Source of the DNA: Hofstenia miamia
Lineage: Eukaryota > Xenacoelomorpha > Acoela > Hofsteniidae
Length of the DNA: 21,678 nucleotides
Direction: 5' to 3'
Assembly: GCA_900660155.1 (NCBI GenBank)
Contig: CABFPE010000510.1
Location: forward strand, 12,234-33,911
Positions 9,644-19,522 of the stretch are shown here, piece by piece (position 1 is the first letter of the stretch; the number at the start of each line of letters is the position of its first letter). The notes under the pieces were generated by a model. That model saw nothing but the letters and a program-made list of their open reading frames with translations. It was not told the origin of the DNA and made no database searches. The position numbers and the translations under genes are program-made.

Positions 9644-10439
9644 TTATTTAAAAAACAATACGTTCTAGAAAAAAAGTAAGCAGATTTGGAAACAAAATAA
9701 AAAAACACTCAGAAAAAACATTAATAACTGTGATGAGAAAAAATCGTTTTTTTGACCAGTGTTATAAACAGCATATAGGCATGCATTATTGCTAAACAGA
9801 ACGTTTTTGGGCGTATACGGTTAGCTTAACACAAATAACTTGAAATTGTCTACAACGCAATAAACTTTGCCTCCAATTTCATGAAAATTGAAAAAATTGG
9901 GGAAAAGTTAGAAATAATATTTTAGATGTGCTTAAGAATTGTAAGAAGTGTTCCAGAAATAGTCAAACAACATTTAGGAAAACCCGAGTTTTTGTTAGTT
10001 TTTCAAAAAAGTTAAAACATAATTACTAATTAGGCATAATTTCGTTTACAAAATATACAAATATTTATATTTATGGAATGCTATCGATTCAAAATTATTT
10101 TTAATGCTCCAATATTGTTTCCCCTTAACACTAAACCTAAATTGTTCAAATATATTGTAAATCTAGAAAATGCAGATATAATGTGTAGCCTTATGCGTAA
10201 TCTAGTTTAAGGGGAATGCATGCGAAATTGCACTTAGCAACTCGACTGGCTTCGTTAGAGCCTTTACAGTACTGGAGTCTTAAAACACTTCAGGAATGTA
10301 TATAATTTGAATTTATGTATTTAATTGGAAAATTATGTTAAAATTTATAAGTTTCCATTACTAAAATGACAAATTAATCTATTAACTTGTAATAAAAAAT
10401 CGGATTCATCGATGTATTAATCTTAGCTCAACAAAATAA
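9644..10439. other. AT-rich DNA without recognisable features
   Basis: I see no coding signal or clear repeat. Some of it could be further decayed flank of the pseudogene, but no family words are visible. Confidence 0.5.
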
Positions 10440-10531
10440 TCAATTAATCTAAAATATCTAGATATTTTAGAGTTTTCATGAAGTTAGGATTGTGAATGGG
10501 TAGCTTCACAAATTCACTAACACTTAGGCAT
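10440..10531. mobile_element. Partial copy of the foldback element at 15.7-15.9 kb
   Basis: The run from TATCTAGATATTTTAG (10455-10470) through GAAGTTAG to TTCACAAATTCACT (10505-10518) aligns with 15803-15880. About 26 of 33 bases agree over the first part, and TTCACAAATTCACT is identical. Only the right half of the element is present. It also holds the perfect 22 bp palindrome at 10449-10470 (arms CTAAAATATCT and AGATATTTTAG), which the other copy lacks. Confidence 0.5.
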
Positions 10532-10542
10532 TTTACGAAGTG

Positions 10543-10600
10543 TATATGTATATAATAGACAACCCTATATATATAGGGTTGTTTATTATATATATGTATT
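10543..10600. repeat. 40 bp palindrome centred on 10570/10571
   Basis: AACCCTATATATATAGGGTT (10561-10580) is a perfect palindrome. The arms extend a further 10 bp on each side with one mismatch (10558), giving 10551-10590. The right arm with its downstream AAAT repeats, GGTTGTTTATTATATA, recurs from 10799. Confidence 0.85.
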
Positions 10601-10808
10601 TATAAATAAATAAATAAATAAATGAAGTAATAAATATATATATATATATATCTATATCTATATATATATGTTAAATTACTGAGCTTCATAAATGCTACCG
10701 TTTCGATTTATAATCTTTATCAAACAAATTCGGATAGAAAAAATATTTACAATTAACTACACTTAAGTTGATATATATATATATATATATATATATATGG
10801 TTGTTTAT

Positions 10809-10882
<74 letters not shown>

Positions 10883-10897
10883 TACATACAAATATAT

Positions 10898-10941
<44 letters not shown>
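10601..10941. repeat. Compound (TA)n / (AAAT)n microsatellite cluster
   Basis: Alternating TA tracts at about 10634-10669, 10770-10798, 10809-10830, 10841-10874 and 10903-10941 are interspersed with AAAT runs (10602-10625, 10831-10842). The motif GGTTGTTTATTATATA followed by TA and AAAT repeats occurs twice (10577 and 10799), so part of the cluster arose by duplication of a unit of roughly 220 bp. Confidence 0.85.
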
Positions 10942-10944
<3 letters not shown>

Positions 10945-13900
10945 TTAGGCAACAAAAGTCTACCTAAAATGTATTGCATGTTATTCAAAAAGCAGTTTTT
11001 CTCATTATTAAATGAATTCAACAAAGTGTTGCCCTCAAATTACAAAAATATATCAAAGTGAAATTAAATTTGACGAAGATAATTGGAAGACACAAATAAT
11101 CCATTTATGCAATTGAAAACAATATCTGCAATAATTTGAATAAATAGGTACACTCAAAAACTCTAGCTAATAACACCAGTTGACAAATTTGTGGCAAATA
11201 TATCTAATCAATTTATTGTCTTTTAAAATTTTGAATTGTCTTTCATTGATTGAACAAGAGGAAAAGAAATTTATCTAAGGAAAATTTTGTATTTAATTTT
11301 TTCAAACTAAAATGAATTATTTTTTCAAATATTTATTGCATGCAACAATATTTTAAACATCTAATCAATCGAATTAAATGATTTAATGTTTAGTTGTAAT
11401 TAATACCAGGGCAAATTTATGTTTAAAGTGTGATAAACATTTTTAAGCAATATAATTTTTAACGCTGAGTAAGCTTAATTTTTTACATTTAATCTTAGAA
11501 GCTTGAATCTAATGGTAAAAAAGTGATATTTAAATCACTTGGATGGGGATACCTTACACCAAAAGAGACCACTGATTGTCATCACGATCGAATATAAGCT
11601 AATGGACATAATTTTCAGACCTGACGTTGCGTTTTGTGTAAGCAACACAATTCAACAAAATCTCACACAACGTGAACCCTGATAACTCTTCCCAAATCGA
11701 AGATAGAAATGGTAGCCTTTGGGGTCTTACATTGCAATGATGCTCTTTTCAATATATATCGACCACATACTTGATTCCGAGTACAGCAATTCTACTTTTA
11801 TGTAGAGTGACGCTTACAAACTTTTTTTATACTGATGTTAATATTTTCATGGATTGCTTTTGCTAATGTGATGGATTTGAAAACATCTAAAAATAAAACG
11901 TTTCAGTTTTATAATTCTACCACAAATCAACGATTGATACTTATGATTAAAGAATGAAATTACTGATATCGGATTAATCTTTTCTGGCGATCTCTCGTGG
12001 AACAAATATTTTTGTTCACACATTAATAGAGCCTATTCAGTTCATTTGAGGTTTTCAAGTGAGGTGACATTGGCCTCTAGTTAAAAGCATCCTTGCATAC
12101 GCGCTTCTTCCCTGGTTCATCTTGCCATAACGGTATTACGACTTCTGAAAAAGTTCAACAGCCATGTTCTGAAATGGATTTATTCCTGCTTTGACATCAG
12201 CTTTAATTAGGGCCTCAAAAGCGTTATGGTGTATGAAACGTTGTTTCTTAAACATCTGGACTTGATGTTTTCTGGAAACTTGTCCATAATCATAATTATT
12301 TTGACAAAAATCAGCATTTGAAAATCTCACAGAATCAAGAAGGAGACATTGTCTTTTCGTACAAATTCTGCAAGTTCTAAAATGAACGAGAACGCTATTT
12401 GAAGAAGTTTTACAATTCCTATACTTATTTTCTCTTAATATCCTCAAGCGACAGCTACTAGATTAATTTAAACAGGTAAAATTCAAATTCAACTTGTGCA
12501 TATATTTCCCATCAAGTATCGCTAAATACTTTTCGCAGTTTTTGCCTTCATCATTATAAATTTTTTGCCTGCCCCTTGTTTTCTACTGCCCCAAATTTCC
12601 ACCCAAATCTGAGAATCAGCCAAATATTTTGAAATATATTTGAAAAATATAACAACGTATGAAAAAGTATAAAACTACTACCAAAGTAGAATTAGTATCG
12701 GAGTAAACAAGAAGTTGTCACTGATTGGATAAGTTTAATCATGTGACTTCACATTGATAATTTTAGCCTGAAACCTTGTCACATTGTTAATTTCCAAAAT
12801 CTATGTTTTTTGACTGGATAAAATTCATATAGACCTCTTAATGTTGACATTTATACGAACATGAAAATAATGGACCAAGTAACCTATTCTTAACAAAATG
12901 TGCCCTTCAAATATAATGAGAAAGCTTCGTTAATATTGATAGTAAAATGAAACTTAATTTGAGTTTTAAAGAGCTTTTCATAAAGCGAATATTTTTGGAA
13001 TATTCTTATGCAAGGATAGTCGTGCTTCTTTCAGTGTAATTTTAAAGCCTGTTGATTACCCAATCAAAAAGATCTTATTGAATTGAATAAACTTTGATAA
13101 TTAGCTAAAAAACATGACAGTTAAAGCTTCAAACTGCAACTCAATTTCCACGTAAGTCTTTTTGATGTCAACATCAATTTGTAAAAAATTACTTAACACT
13201 TTTGAAAGGTGTCAACAAAACTTTTTGAAAAAAAACAATCTTAATATATGAGTTTGTAAGTAAATATAAGCAAGCATTTATAGCGTCGATGGAGCTGGTT
13301 TTAAGCAGGCGGCGATGTGTGCAACTCCATCCACTTAAAAAAATGTCAAGTACATTTCCAATTTTAAAAGTACTTTTGCTAACTTTAAAGTAATAGATTA
13401 TAGTTGTTTCTACTTTTCTAACAACGTAAATACATTGAAAATTATTTGCAAAAGTAGTACTTTGATTTTTTGCAAAAAGGTTTTTATATTAATAAATCAT
13501 AATGTTTTTATTTGTTTGTGTTGCAGGTGGACTGAATGTGTTTGGGCACAGTGTTATGAACGTTGAGTAAGAGAATCCAGATTTTAATAACAATTGACAA
13601 AAACACATTCAAACGATGAAAAATAATAGATGTACACAAAGCGTCTTCAGTGCGTGCAGACCATTTAGTTTTTCACTGGACATTTTAAGTTTGCATAACG
13701 TATTATCTCTTAAAAAAATATTTGAAATTCCATTGATACAACAATAGAACATTTGTACGTTACAATATCGTTTCCAATAGCATCTTGTGGTATCCTGATT
13801 GAATCTATTCGACTACAATCACTTTACAAGTTGCAATATGAAAAGCTGTCAGTTTATTGATTATAAATGAATAACCGACGTATTTCGCTTCTCTCAATTA

Positions 13901-14225
13901 TCTACGAAAGAATTTATATTTACTACTGAATGTCAAAATTTGATTTTCAATGATGCTGTGATGTTGAGCATGTCCTTGTTAACAGAAAGTAATTTTGGAA
14001 CGTGGTCTGAATTTTCAAATACTTGAAAGTATTTACTTACCAGCAAAAACGATCATATTCTGAAGTAATTGACAACCTGAAAATTCATCGCATTTCCAAA
14101 TGGTGAATTTCAGAAAAATACTTTTAATATGTATCTATTTTCATTTAACCAGTGGAAAATTTCGAATGACGAAAAGATCAACTAAAATACCAAAGAAAAT
14201 TTAATTTCCTTTCAAAGTTTACAAG
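10942..14225. other. Long AT-rich stretch without a supported gene
   Basis: Two minus-strand open frames, 12136-12447 (about 110 codons between stops, opening at a TTG) and 11599-11748 (49 codons), look mildly protein-like but match nothing I recognise and are expected by chance. Small structures: AAGTGAT-6-ATCACTT near 11524-11543; a hairpin GATGGAGCTG (13288-13297) with CAACTCCATC (13322-13331); and a TTGCAG-GTGG splice-acceptor-like site near 13527 followed by only a dozen open codons. Confidence 0.5.
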
Positions 14226-14228
14226 TAA

Positions 14229-14770
14229 AGGTGTGTTCCCACTATCGACTTTTATCAGCAGATTTTAATCGAAAATGCAATTATTTTCGTTCACATCGGC
14301 GATTTTTTATCATCCGATTTTTTATCAGAAAAAGCGGAGTTGGAAGAGCGTTCAGACTATCGATTTTTTATCAGATGATAAATTATCATCTTTTGATTGA
14401 CAGTAAGAAAAGCAACAACATCTGTTTATGGATTGGTTTGTCCTGGAATGTAAACAATGCTTATATATTTTGAAGTTGAAATATTTCAACGACAATAATT
14501 TACGTTTTGGAAGTCTGTTCCCTACTTGAGAAGTAAGCAATTAGTTTCAAGTAACTATTCGACTAGTTTTAGTACCGTTCAGACTATCGACTTTTATCAG
14601 CTGATAAATTATAAGATGATAGTAATCTGGCTGTTTTGCCAAAAAATCAGATGGAGCGTTCAGACTATCGAATTTTATCAGCCGATAAAAAGCAGATAGA
14701 GTGTTCACACTATCGACTTTTATCACCGATTTCTTGACAGATGACAAAAGCCGATAGTGGGAACATACCT
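14229..14770. mobile_element. 542 bp MITE with TAA target duplications and iterated internal motif
   Basis: The terminal inverted repeats begin AGGTGTGTTCCCACTATCGA (left, 14229) and AGGTATGTTCCCACTATCGG (right, minus strand from 14770); 26 of the first 29 positions match. TAA flanks both ends (14226-14228 and 14771-14773). The end motif GTTCNNACTATCGAYTTTTATCAG is repeated in plus orientation at 14235, 14289 (degenerate), 14350, 14577, 14658 and 14703, and inverted at the right end. TATCAGNNGATAA palindromic words follow several copies. The open frames inside (14231-14473 plus; 14352-14540 and 14547-14747 minus) are products of these repeats, not genes. TSD length and non-coding structure fit a PIF/Harbinger-type or similar non-autonomous element; the superfamily is inferred. 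Confidence 0.85.
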
Positions 14771-14773
14771 TAA

Positions 14774-15426
14774 TCTTAAGGTCCCAAATTATATTCTACA
14801 ATTATTTGAACAATCAAAATTTGAGAATTTATATATATTTTTGTATGTATAAAACGGTTCTAGCGTTTTAATACCCAAAGTTTTTTTTATTTGTAGTTTT
14901 TGATATCGTCCAATGACCTTTTCGAAGGTGTCAACCTTATATCAAAATCCAAAGAAAATTAGATCTATTTCTGTACAATGCATAGCCTACATTCCCAAAT
15001 TTAGAACTTAAACTTAGACATGTTCTTCTTATTGTAAATTCCCATCATTATTATTATTTTAACTTCGCTTTAAAATATTAAAGAAATTCAGAAATTACAG
15101 ATAAATTTAAATAAATTTCAATGCCATAGTGGAGTTTGATGGAAATGACATGCAGTGAAACACATTCTCACACAGGAAATTATTAAAGTTGAACTGCGAC
15201 GGTGTCTACATATAGTATTTATTTAGAAGCTGCATAATGCAAAGAGTTAATCCAATCAACCCGGCCTTGATGCTTTCACAACTATATCAAAATATTTCAG
15301 TACTGTGATACCTACATTATCCCTTATATAAATGGCATTGGAAATCAAAATGCTTAAGAAAATTTGTTCTAAAAATTTCAATCAAAAAAGTTATTCAAAA
15401 TTGAAAATTTAAAGGGTATCAAAATG
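14774..15426. other. AT-rich DNA without recognisable features
   Basis: Nothing supported on either strand. Confidence 0.55.
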
Positions 15427-15452
15427 ATATATATATATATATATATATATAA
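15427..15452. repeat. (TA)n microsatellite, left of LTR
   Basis: About 24 bp of alternating TA that abuts the proposed LTR start. Confidence 0.9.
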
Positions 15453-15643
15453 TGTAATATCGGCAGGTAATGGTTCCTAGCAGCGGCCAGCTTACTCGCT
15501 TTTCGTGTTTATTAGTTACTAGTTGTTTCTACATATTGTTAATATGTAGTGTATATAAGACACGATAGCATCTGTAAATAGGGAAATAGTTTAGCTGCGT
15601 TCTTTTGATCAGCTTAATTCCGTGCACCCGTTTCGGTGCTACA
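15453..15643 (+). mobile_element. Probable solo LTR (191 bp) inserted in a (TA)n tract
   Basis: A GC-richer segment begins TGTAATATCGGC and ends GGTGCTACA, giving the TGT...ACA termini of LTR retroelements, with TA repeats directly on both sides. It has promoter-like order: a perfect 9 bp hairpin CTACATATT-GTT-AATATGTAG (15529-15549) just before TATATAAG (15552-15559), and a GCACC-CGTTTC-GGTGC hairpin at the 3' end (15624-15639). It could be the LTR of a Ty3/gypsy-type element reduced by recombination between its two LTRs. A target duplication cannot be judged in a TA repeat, and no internal region or second LTR is in the window, so another element type is possible. Confidence 0.5.
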
Positions 15644-15666
15644 ATATATATATATATATATATATA
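15644..15666. repeat. (TA)n microsatellite, right of LTR
   Basis: The continuation of the TA tract on the far side of the LTR. Confidence 0.9.
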
Positions 15667-15905
15667 ATTTCAGGAAATCTCAAGATTTTAGTGAATTTGT
15701 GAAATTGCTATTTCACTTGAAAATTTCATAAAACAACTAAGTTTGAGGAGTTGGTGTTGGGGTTAGAATTAGGTTTAGTGTTTTTCCAATAAATACATGA
15801 GGTATCTGTGTATTTTAATGTTTTTATAAAGTTAGATAAGTGAAATACCAATTTCACAAATTCACTGAATTTTAGTGATTTCACAAAACTCCTAATTTCA
15901 CAATC
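15667..15905. mobile_element. Foldback element with 28 bp near-perfect inverted arms
   Basis: AGTGAATTTGTGAAATTGCTATTTCACT (15690-15717) is inverted at 15839-15866 with a single mismatch. Similarity continues outward more weakly for about 20 bp (GAAATC, ATTTT words). The 121 bp loop contains GGTGTTGGGGTTAGAATTAGG. The right half is repeated at 10440-10531, which shows it is a dispersed family. Outer ends and target duplication are unclear. Non-coding. Confidence 0.65.
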
Positions 15906-15916
15906 TTACTGTAACA

Positions 15917-15964
15917 AATATATATATATATTTTTAATATATATTTATAATATATATATATATC

Positions 15965-16005
<41 letters not shown>

Positions 16006-16030
16006 GTTTATATATCTATATATACATATA
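15917..16030. repeat. (TA)n microsatellite complex
   Basis: Two long TA tracts with occasional C, G and T-run interruptions. Confidence 0.95.
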
Positions 16031-16154
16031 AAGTAAATAAAAATCTTTAGTTTTCATCACTGATCGGATAATCTTGGATAAAAATATTTGCTGGTAATTT
16101 TACCGGCATCTTCAAATTCTTGCCGCTGATACGTATATGAAACTTTGAACTATT

Positions 16155-16510
16155 GCTATTTTAAGTTTCTTCAGTTCTTGACAATGGTTTGACTAAATAG
16201 TTTCTCCCCTCTCGCTGAAGAGGTGATGTTGAGAGGAGCCATTTTGAAATCATTCGAAGTTTGGGAAAGTGCTGGATTTCTCGATGTGACTCCAAGTCTT
16301 CTAAACTCTTAAAACTCATGGATGATCTCTTGTTCTGTGGCGCATTTGACTTTCCCTTAAATATTCTGAGGTAAATTTTTGTCCCACCCCCAATCCAAAT
16401 TTGAAAATAACTCATACTTTCATTCCATCCCACCTCTATCCCCTCCCAATGGGATCTCCCACTCTTGTCGCGGTGCCGGGGCAACGCTGGGTGAGATCAA
16501 AACACATATG
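16155..16510. other. GC-richer block of unknown origin
   Basis: This block is noticeably richer in G and C than its flanks. It carries a minus-strand open frame (16484-16161, 107 codons) that matches nothing I know; the other minus frames also have readable stretches, so the frame looks like an effect of composition. GCCGGGGCAA-CGCTG-GGTGAG (16475-16495) resembles the islet at 8101-8116. It is probably a fragment of a dispersed repeat. I would not call a gene here. Confidence 0.35.
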
Positions 16511-16737
16511 GAAGTATGAATCAAAGAACATATGAGAAACCATTTAACATCAGAAATATTCTCCCATCAATATTGAAGAAATTAATTATTATTTTAGCAA
16601 GCTATGATTATTCTTAGTTGTGCGTACATTAACTTTTTTTAATAAATCTGTGTGAAAAAGTTTACAACTGGTATGTACATTTTATATAGACCACATACAA
16701 GCATTCATAAATTATTTAGCAACAGATGTATGTCTAT

Positions 16738-16738
16738 G

Positions 16739-16771
<33 letters not shown>

Positions 16772-16845
16772 TATACAAATAATTATATACATATATATAT
16801 ATATCTGTTGTTAAATATATATATAAATGTATATATATATATATT

Positions 16846-16877
<32 letters not shown>

Positions 16878-16970
16878 ATATATATATAGATAATTATATA
16901 CATATATATATCTCTGCTGTTAAATATATATATGTATAAATGTATATATATATATATATATATATATAAT
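16738..16970. repeat. (TA)n minisatellite with a 114 bp duplication
   Basis: Mostly alternating TA. A more complex unit containing ATAATTATATACATATA, then CTGYTGTTAAATATATATA, then AAATGTATATA occurs twice (about 16763-16844 and 16877-16958) with a few differences, so one copy arose from a 114 bp tandem duplication. Confidence 0.85.
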
Positions 16971-18184
16971 TATATTGACGTTTTGGGATAAAAGATGCCG
17001 ACGCCCTTAATTTTCTGTAATTCAAAGCGGCTATTCTCTCTTAAGATCACCTAAGCAGTGCCCCTTCAATATTCTTTTGCTCACATATTCATTAGTCACT
17101 AACGACACATTTAAGAAAATCTCCAAAAATTTATTTATATGAAATGTAAAAAACACGCATTTGCCTAATATAATTATAGCCATTTGGGATCATTGCACAT
17201 TGTCATTCTCAAATCTCCCTTTTCAAACGTGCAAATTTGTCTATATTTTGGCTCGGGTAGACTCGGCTACCCAATAAGACAGAGCTGGCTCTAACTCTGC
17301 TCTACAAGATGCCAAATTTCTATAATCTTAATCCTTAAAACATATAAATGCCACATTTTTTTCCGATTACAAAACGTCTACAATTAAAAAGCTCCTAATT
17401 TTTATGTATATTTTTTAAGTACATCTTTTGTTTTCAATTTTCTCTTTATATTACATATAGAAAATTTCAAATGACAGAACGCTTAAAAAATTGCGAAATG
17501 TTTTTTGATAATAACTTGAAATAACAATACTTGACAGAATGGGCGTGCATTGTTCAGATAATGGTTGAATAATTTGCGACGATAATTTACAAAATAAAAC
17601 AATTTCAAAGTATTTCATATACAAATCCAATATCATACCTTATCAAAGCGACAAATATTCTGATATTTTACCAAGCCTGTAGAAAATATTGGTATTCGCA
17701 TGGTGTGATACTGGCCTAACTTTATCCGGACTACTAGAATCCTTACAAAAATTAAAAACTAGGTTTGTAGCTGTCTTATGGAAATAAAGAAGCTAGAAAA
17801 ATTTCCTTTCTGTTTCATCATCATATCAAGAAGTGTAATATCTGCATAAAGCAAATATTTTCAAGAGAAAATGCTAAAAGTTGGATTGCAAAATATATTA
17901 ATGTACCAATTTTTTAATTTTTTTTTCATTTTTTTTTAAAAAAATAAGTACTTTAACAAATTGGTTTATGTTAACATGGATTGGATCGTAGAGTTGAAAT
18001 TTGCAAATTTCTATTTAAATGCAAACTTAGATTGACTTCTAGTAAGTATAAAAAAATTAAACAATTAAGGTATTTAAAGGAAAAAAAATAAAACTTAATC
18101 TTTTTAGTCATTAAGCAAAGTCATTTTTGTGGATAACATATTTTAAATTTTTAATATTTCTTATTATTTAATATAAATGTACTT
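16971..18184. other. AT-rich DNA with one GC-rich hairpin islet
   Basis: At 17251-17300 two perfect small inverted repeats sit side by side: GGGTAG-6-CTACCC (17255-17272) and AGAGC-TG-GCTCT (17281-17292). The islet may be another decayed G/C-rich transposon end. The rest is plain, including poly-A/T runs near 17910-17945. Confidence 0.5.
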
Positions 18185-18381
18185 TAGTGATGGGCTGGAA
18201 CGGGTAATACCCGAGAATACCCAATTTTACCCGCCCATGCCCGCGATTAGAGTTAGGTGCGCATAATTATTATCGGGTACGGGTAGAAAGTATCGAGCAA
18301 AGGTGGGTGTGGGTACGGGTGATATAATATTTTTTTGTCGAGCAGGTGCTCAATTTAAATAGCTGTAGCTGCACATCAATA
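18185..18381. mobile_element. hAT-like non-autonomous relic 3
   Basis: The left end TAGTGATGGGC is a typical hAT terminus and is followed by GGGTAATACCCG, TACCCGCCC, GGGTACGGGTAG and GGGTACGGGTG words up to 18320. A possible right end at 18381 reads, on the minus strand, TATTGATGTGC (9 of 11 match). The 8 bp flanks (atgtactt and gtagggaa) do not match, so the right boundary or the integrity of the copy is uncertain. The word TTTGCTC.ATA on its minus strand recurs near 21622, next to another G/C-rich run. Non-coding. Confidence 0.45.
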
Positions 18382-18811
18382 GTAGGGAATTGACCACTTT
18401 GTTTTTATAGAATTTGTGAAAAATTTACTAATAGGCAGGAGAAATAATTTTTGTTAAAACAGACTGCCTAATAGATTGTGTTATTAAAATATATTACCAG
18501 CTAAAATGCTTTGCAATTTATTGATTTCCTTCCTAATTACAGATCACAATTGGAAATCATTTCTCATTATATCACCAATACGGTTATCATGCATAATTTA
18601 GGAGCTTGATTTACAGATTTAATTGGCTCTTGTGCATTCGCAGTTTCAGTTTAATAGCATTACATTAACAATTTACAACACAAAATCAAATAAAAAGACT
18701 CAATGAATATGTGCGATGCGATTATTTAATAGAAATTTTTACTGAGTAAATTCACGTTGATACTGCCCCAAGAAACTAGTAAACTCATTTTTTTTAAAAG
18801 TAAACTATTAT
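18382..18811. other. AT-rich DNA without recognisable features
   Basis: Nothing supported. Confidence 0.6.
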
Positions 18812-18814
18812 TTA

Positions 18815-19519
18815 AGTAGCGTTCAGGCCTACAACTTTATTCACAACTTTTCTAATTTAATAAAGGTGTCAGTAAAATTTGTGAGTTTTCAAAGTTTTCA
18901 AAATTCAATTGATTCCACTTTGGCCAATAACTTTTAGAGAGATAATGAGGTTGACATCAAAGTTTCAAGTGTGAACGCGAAAAAACTTTGTTGTGGACTT
19001 TTCGAAAGAAATTCTGAGTGTGATCATTATCATAAATTGAAAAGTAATTAAGTAAGCAGGTTATGTTGTAAATATTTACTCCTTATGGGGATGCAGGGAT
19101 TCCTTTAAGTAAACGCTAGTGTGCACTCTCTTGGTAATTATGTACGTACTCATTAATATGCAAGTGTTCAACTGATAAACAAAAAAATTGAAGAAAAGCA
19201 TTGTTTATGGAATGCTAGCATTAGACACATTCAAAGAGAATAGCCATGATTGCTTTTGCCAATACATAATATAAAATCAATCCTGAATGCCCTGATTACA
19301 AACAACATTTTTTATCAACCATTAGAAGTGCATTTTTGGTAAATACCCGAATTAATTTTCGGTTCTAACTTGGAATTAGAATTTATTGGGTTTGCACCCT
19401 GTAATTGAGTAAAAGAAATGTTGTGAACAAAGTTGCAGGTCAAAGGGCTATAAAACGTTTGTGGTGAATCTCTTAATGTCCAAAAAGTTGTGAACTAAGT
19501 TGTAGGTCTGAGCGCTACT
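18815..19519. mobile_element. 705 bp MITE with 37 bp terminal inverted repeats and TTA duplications
   Basis: The left end AGTAGCGTTCAGGCCTACAA (18815-18851 in full) and the right end, read on the minus strand from 19519, agree at 33 of 37 positions. TTA flanks both ends (18812-18814 and 19520-19522). A second, internal copy of the right-end motif, GTTGTGAACAAAGTTGCAGG (19420-19439), matches the terminal GTTGTGAACTAAGTTGTAGG (19487-19506) at 18 of 20 positions; such subterminal repeats often mark transposase-binding regions. There is no coding frame. The TTA duplication suggests a PIF/Harbinger-type element; this superfamily call is inference. Confidence 0.85.
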
Positions 19520-19522
19520 TTA

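Noticed and set aside
11599..11748. Minus-strand 49-codon frame with protein-like composition
   Set aside because: Too short, bounded by stops, no start codon or clear splice sites, and no recognised homologue.
12136..12447. Minus-strand open frame of about 110 codons with a CxxC-x4-C cluster
   Set aside because: It opens at TTG rather than ATG and matches no family I know. At this AT content roughly one such stop-free run is expected by chance in both strands of the window.
13520..13575. Possible small exon after TTGCAG ending near a GTAAGAG-like donor
   Set aside because: Only about a dozen codons are open, all frames close quickly, and no partner exons were seen.
14231..14747. Three open frames of 62-80 codons
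   Set aside because: They lie within the 542 bp MITE and are made of its iterated motif and inverted ends.
16161..16484. 107-codon minus-strand frame
   Set aside because: It lies in a GC-richer block where stops are rarer; other frames there are also open for long stretches and the peptide is unfamiliar.
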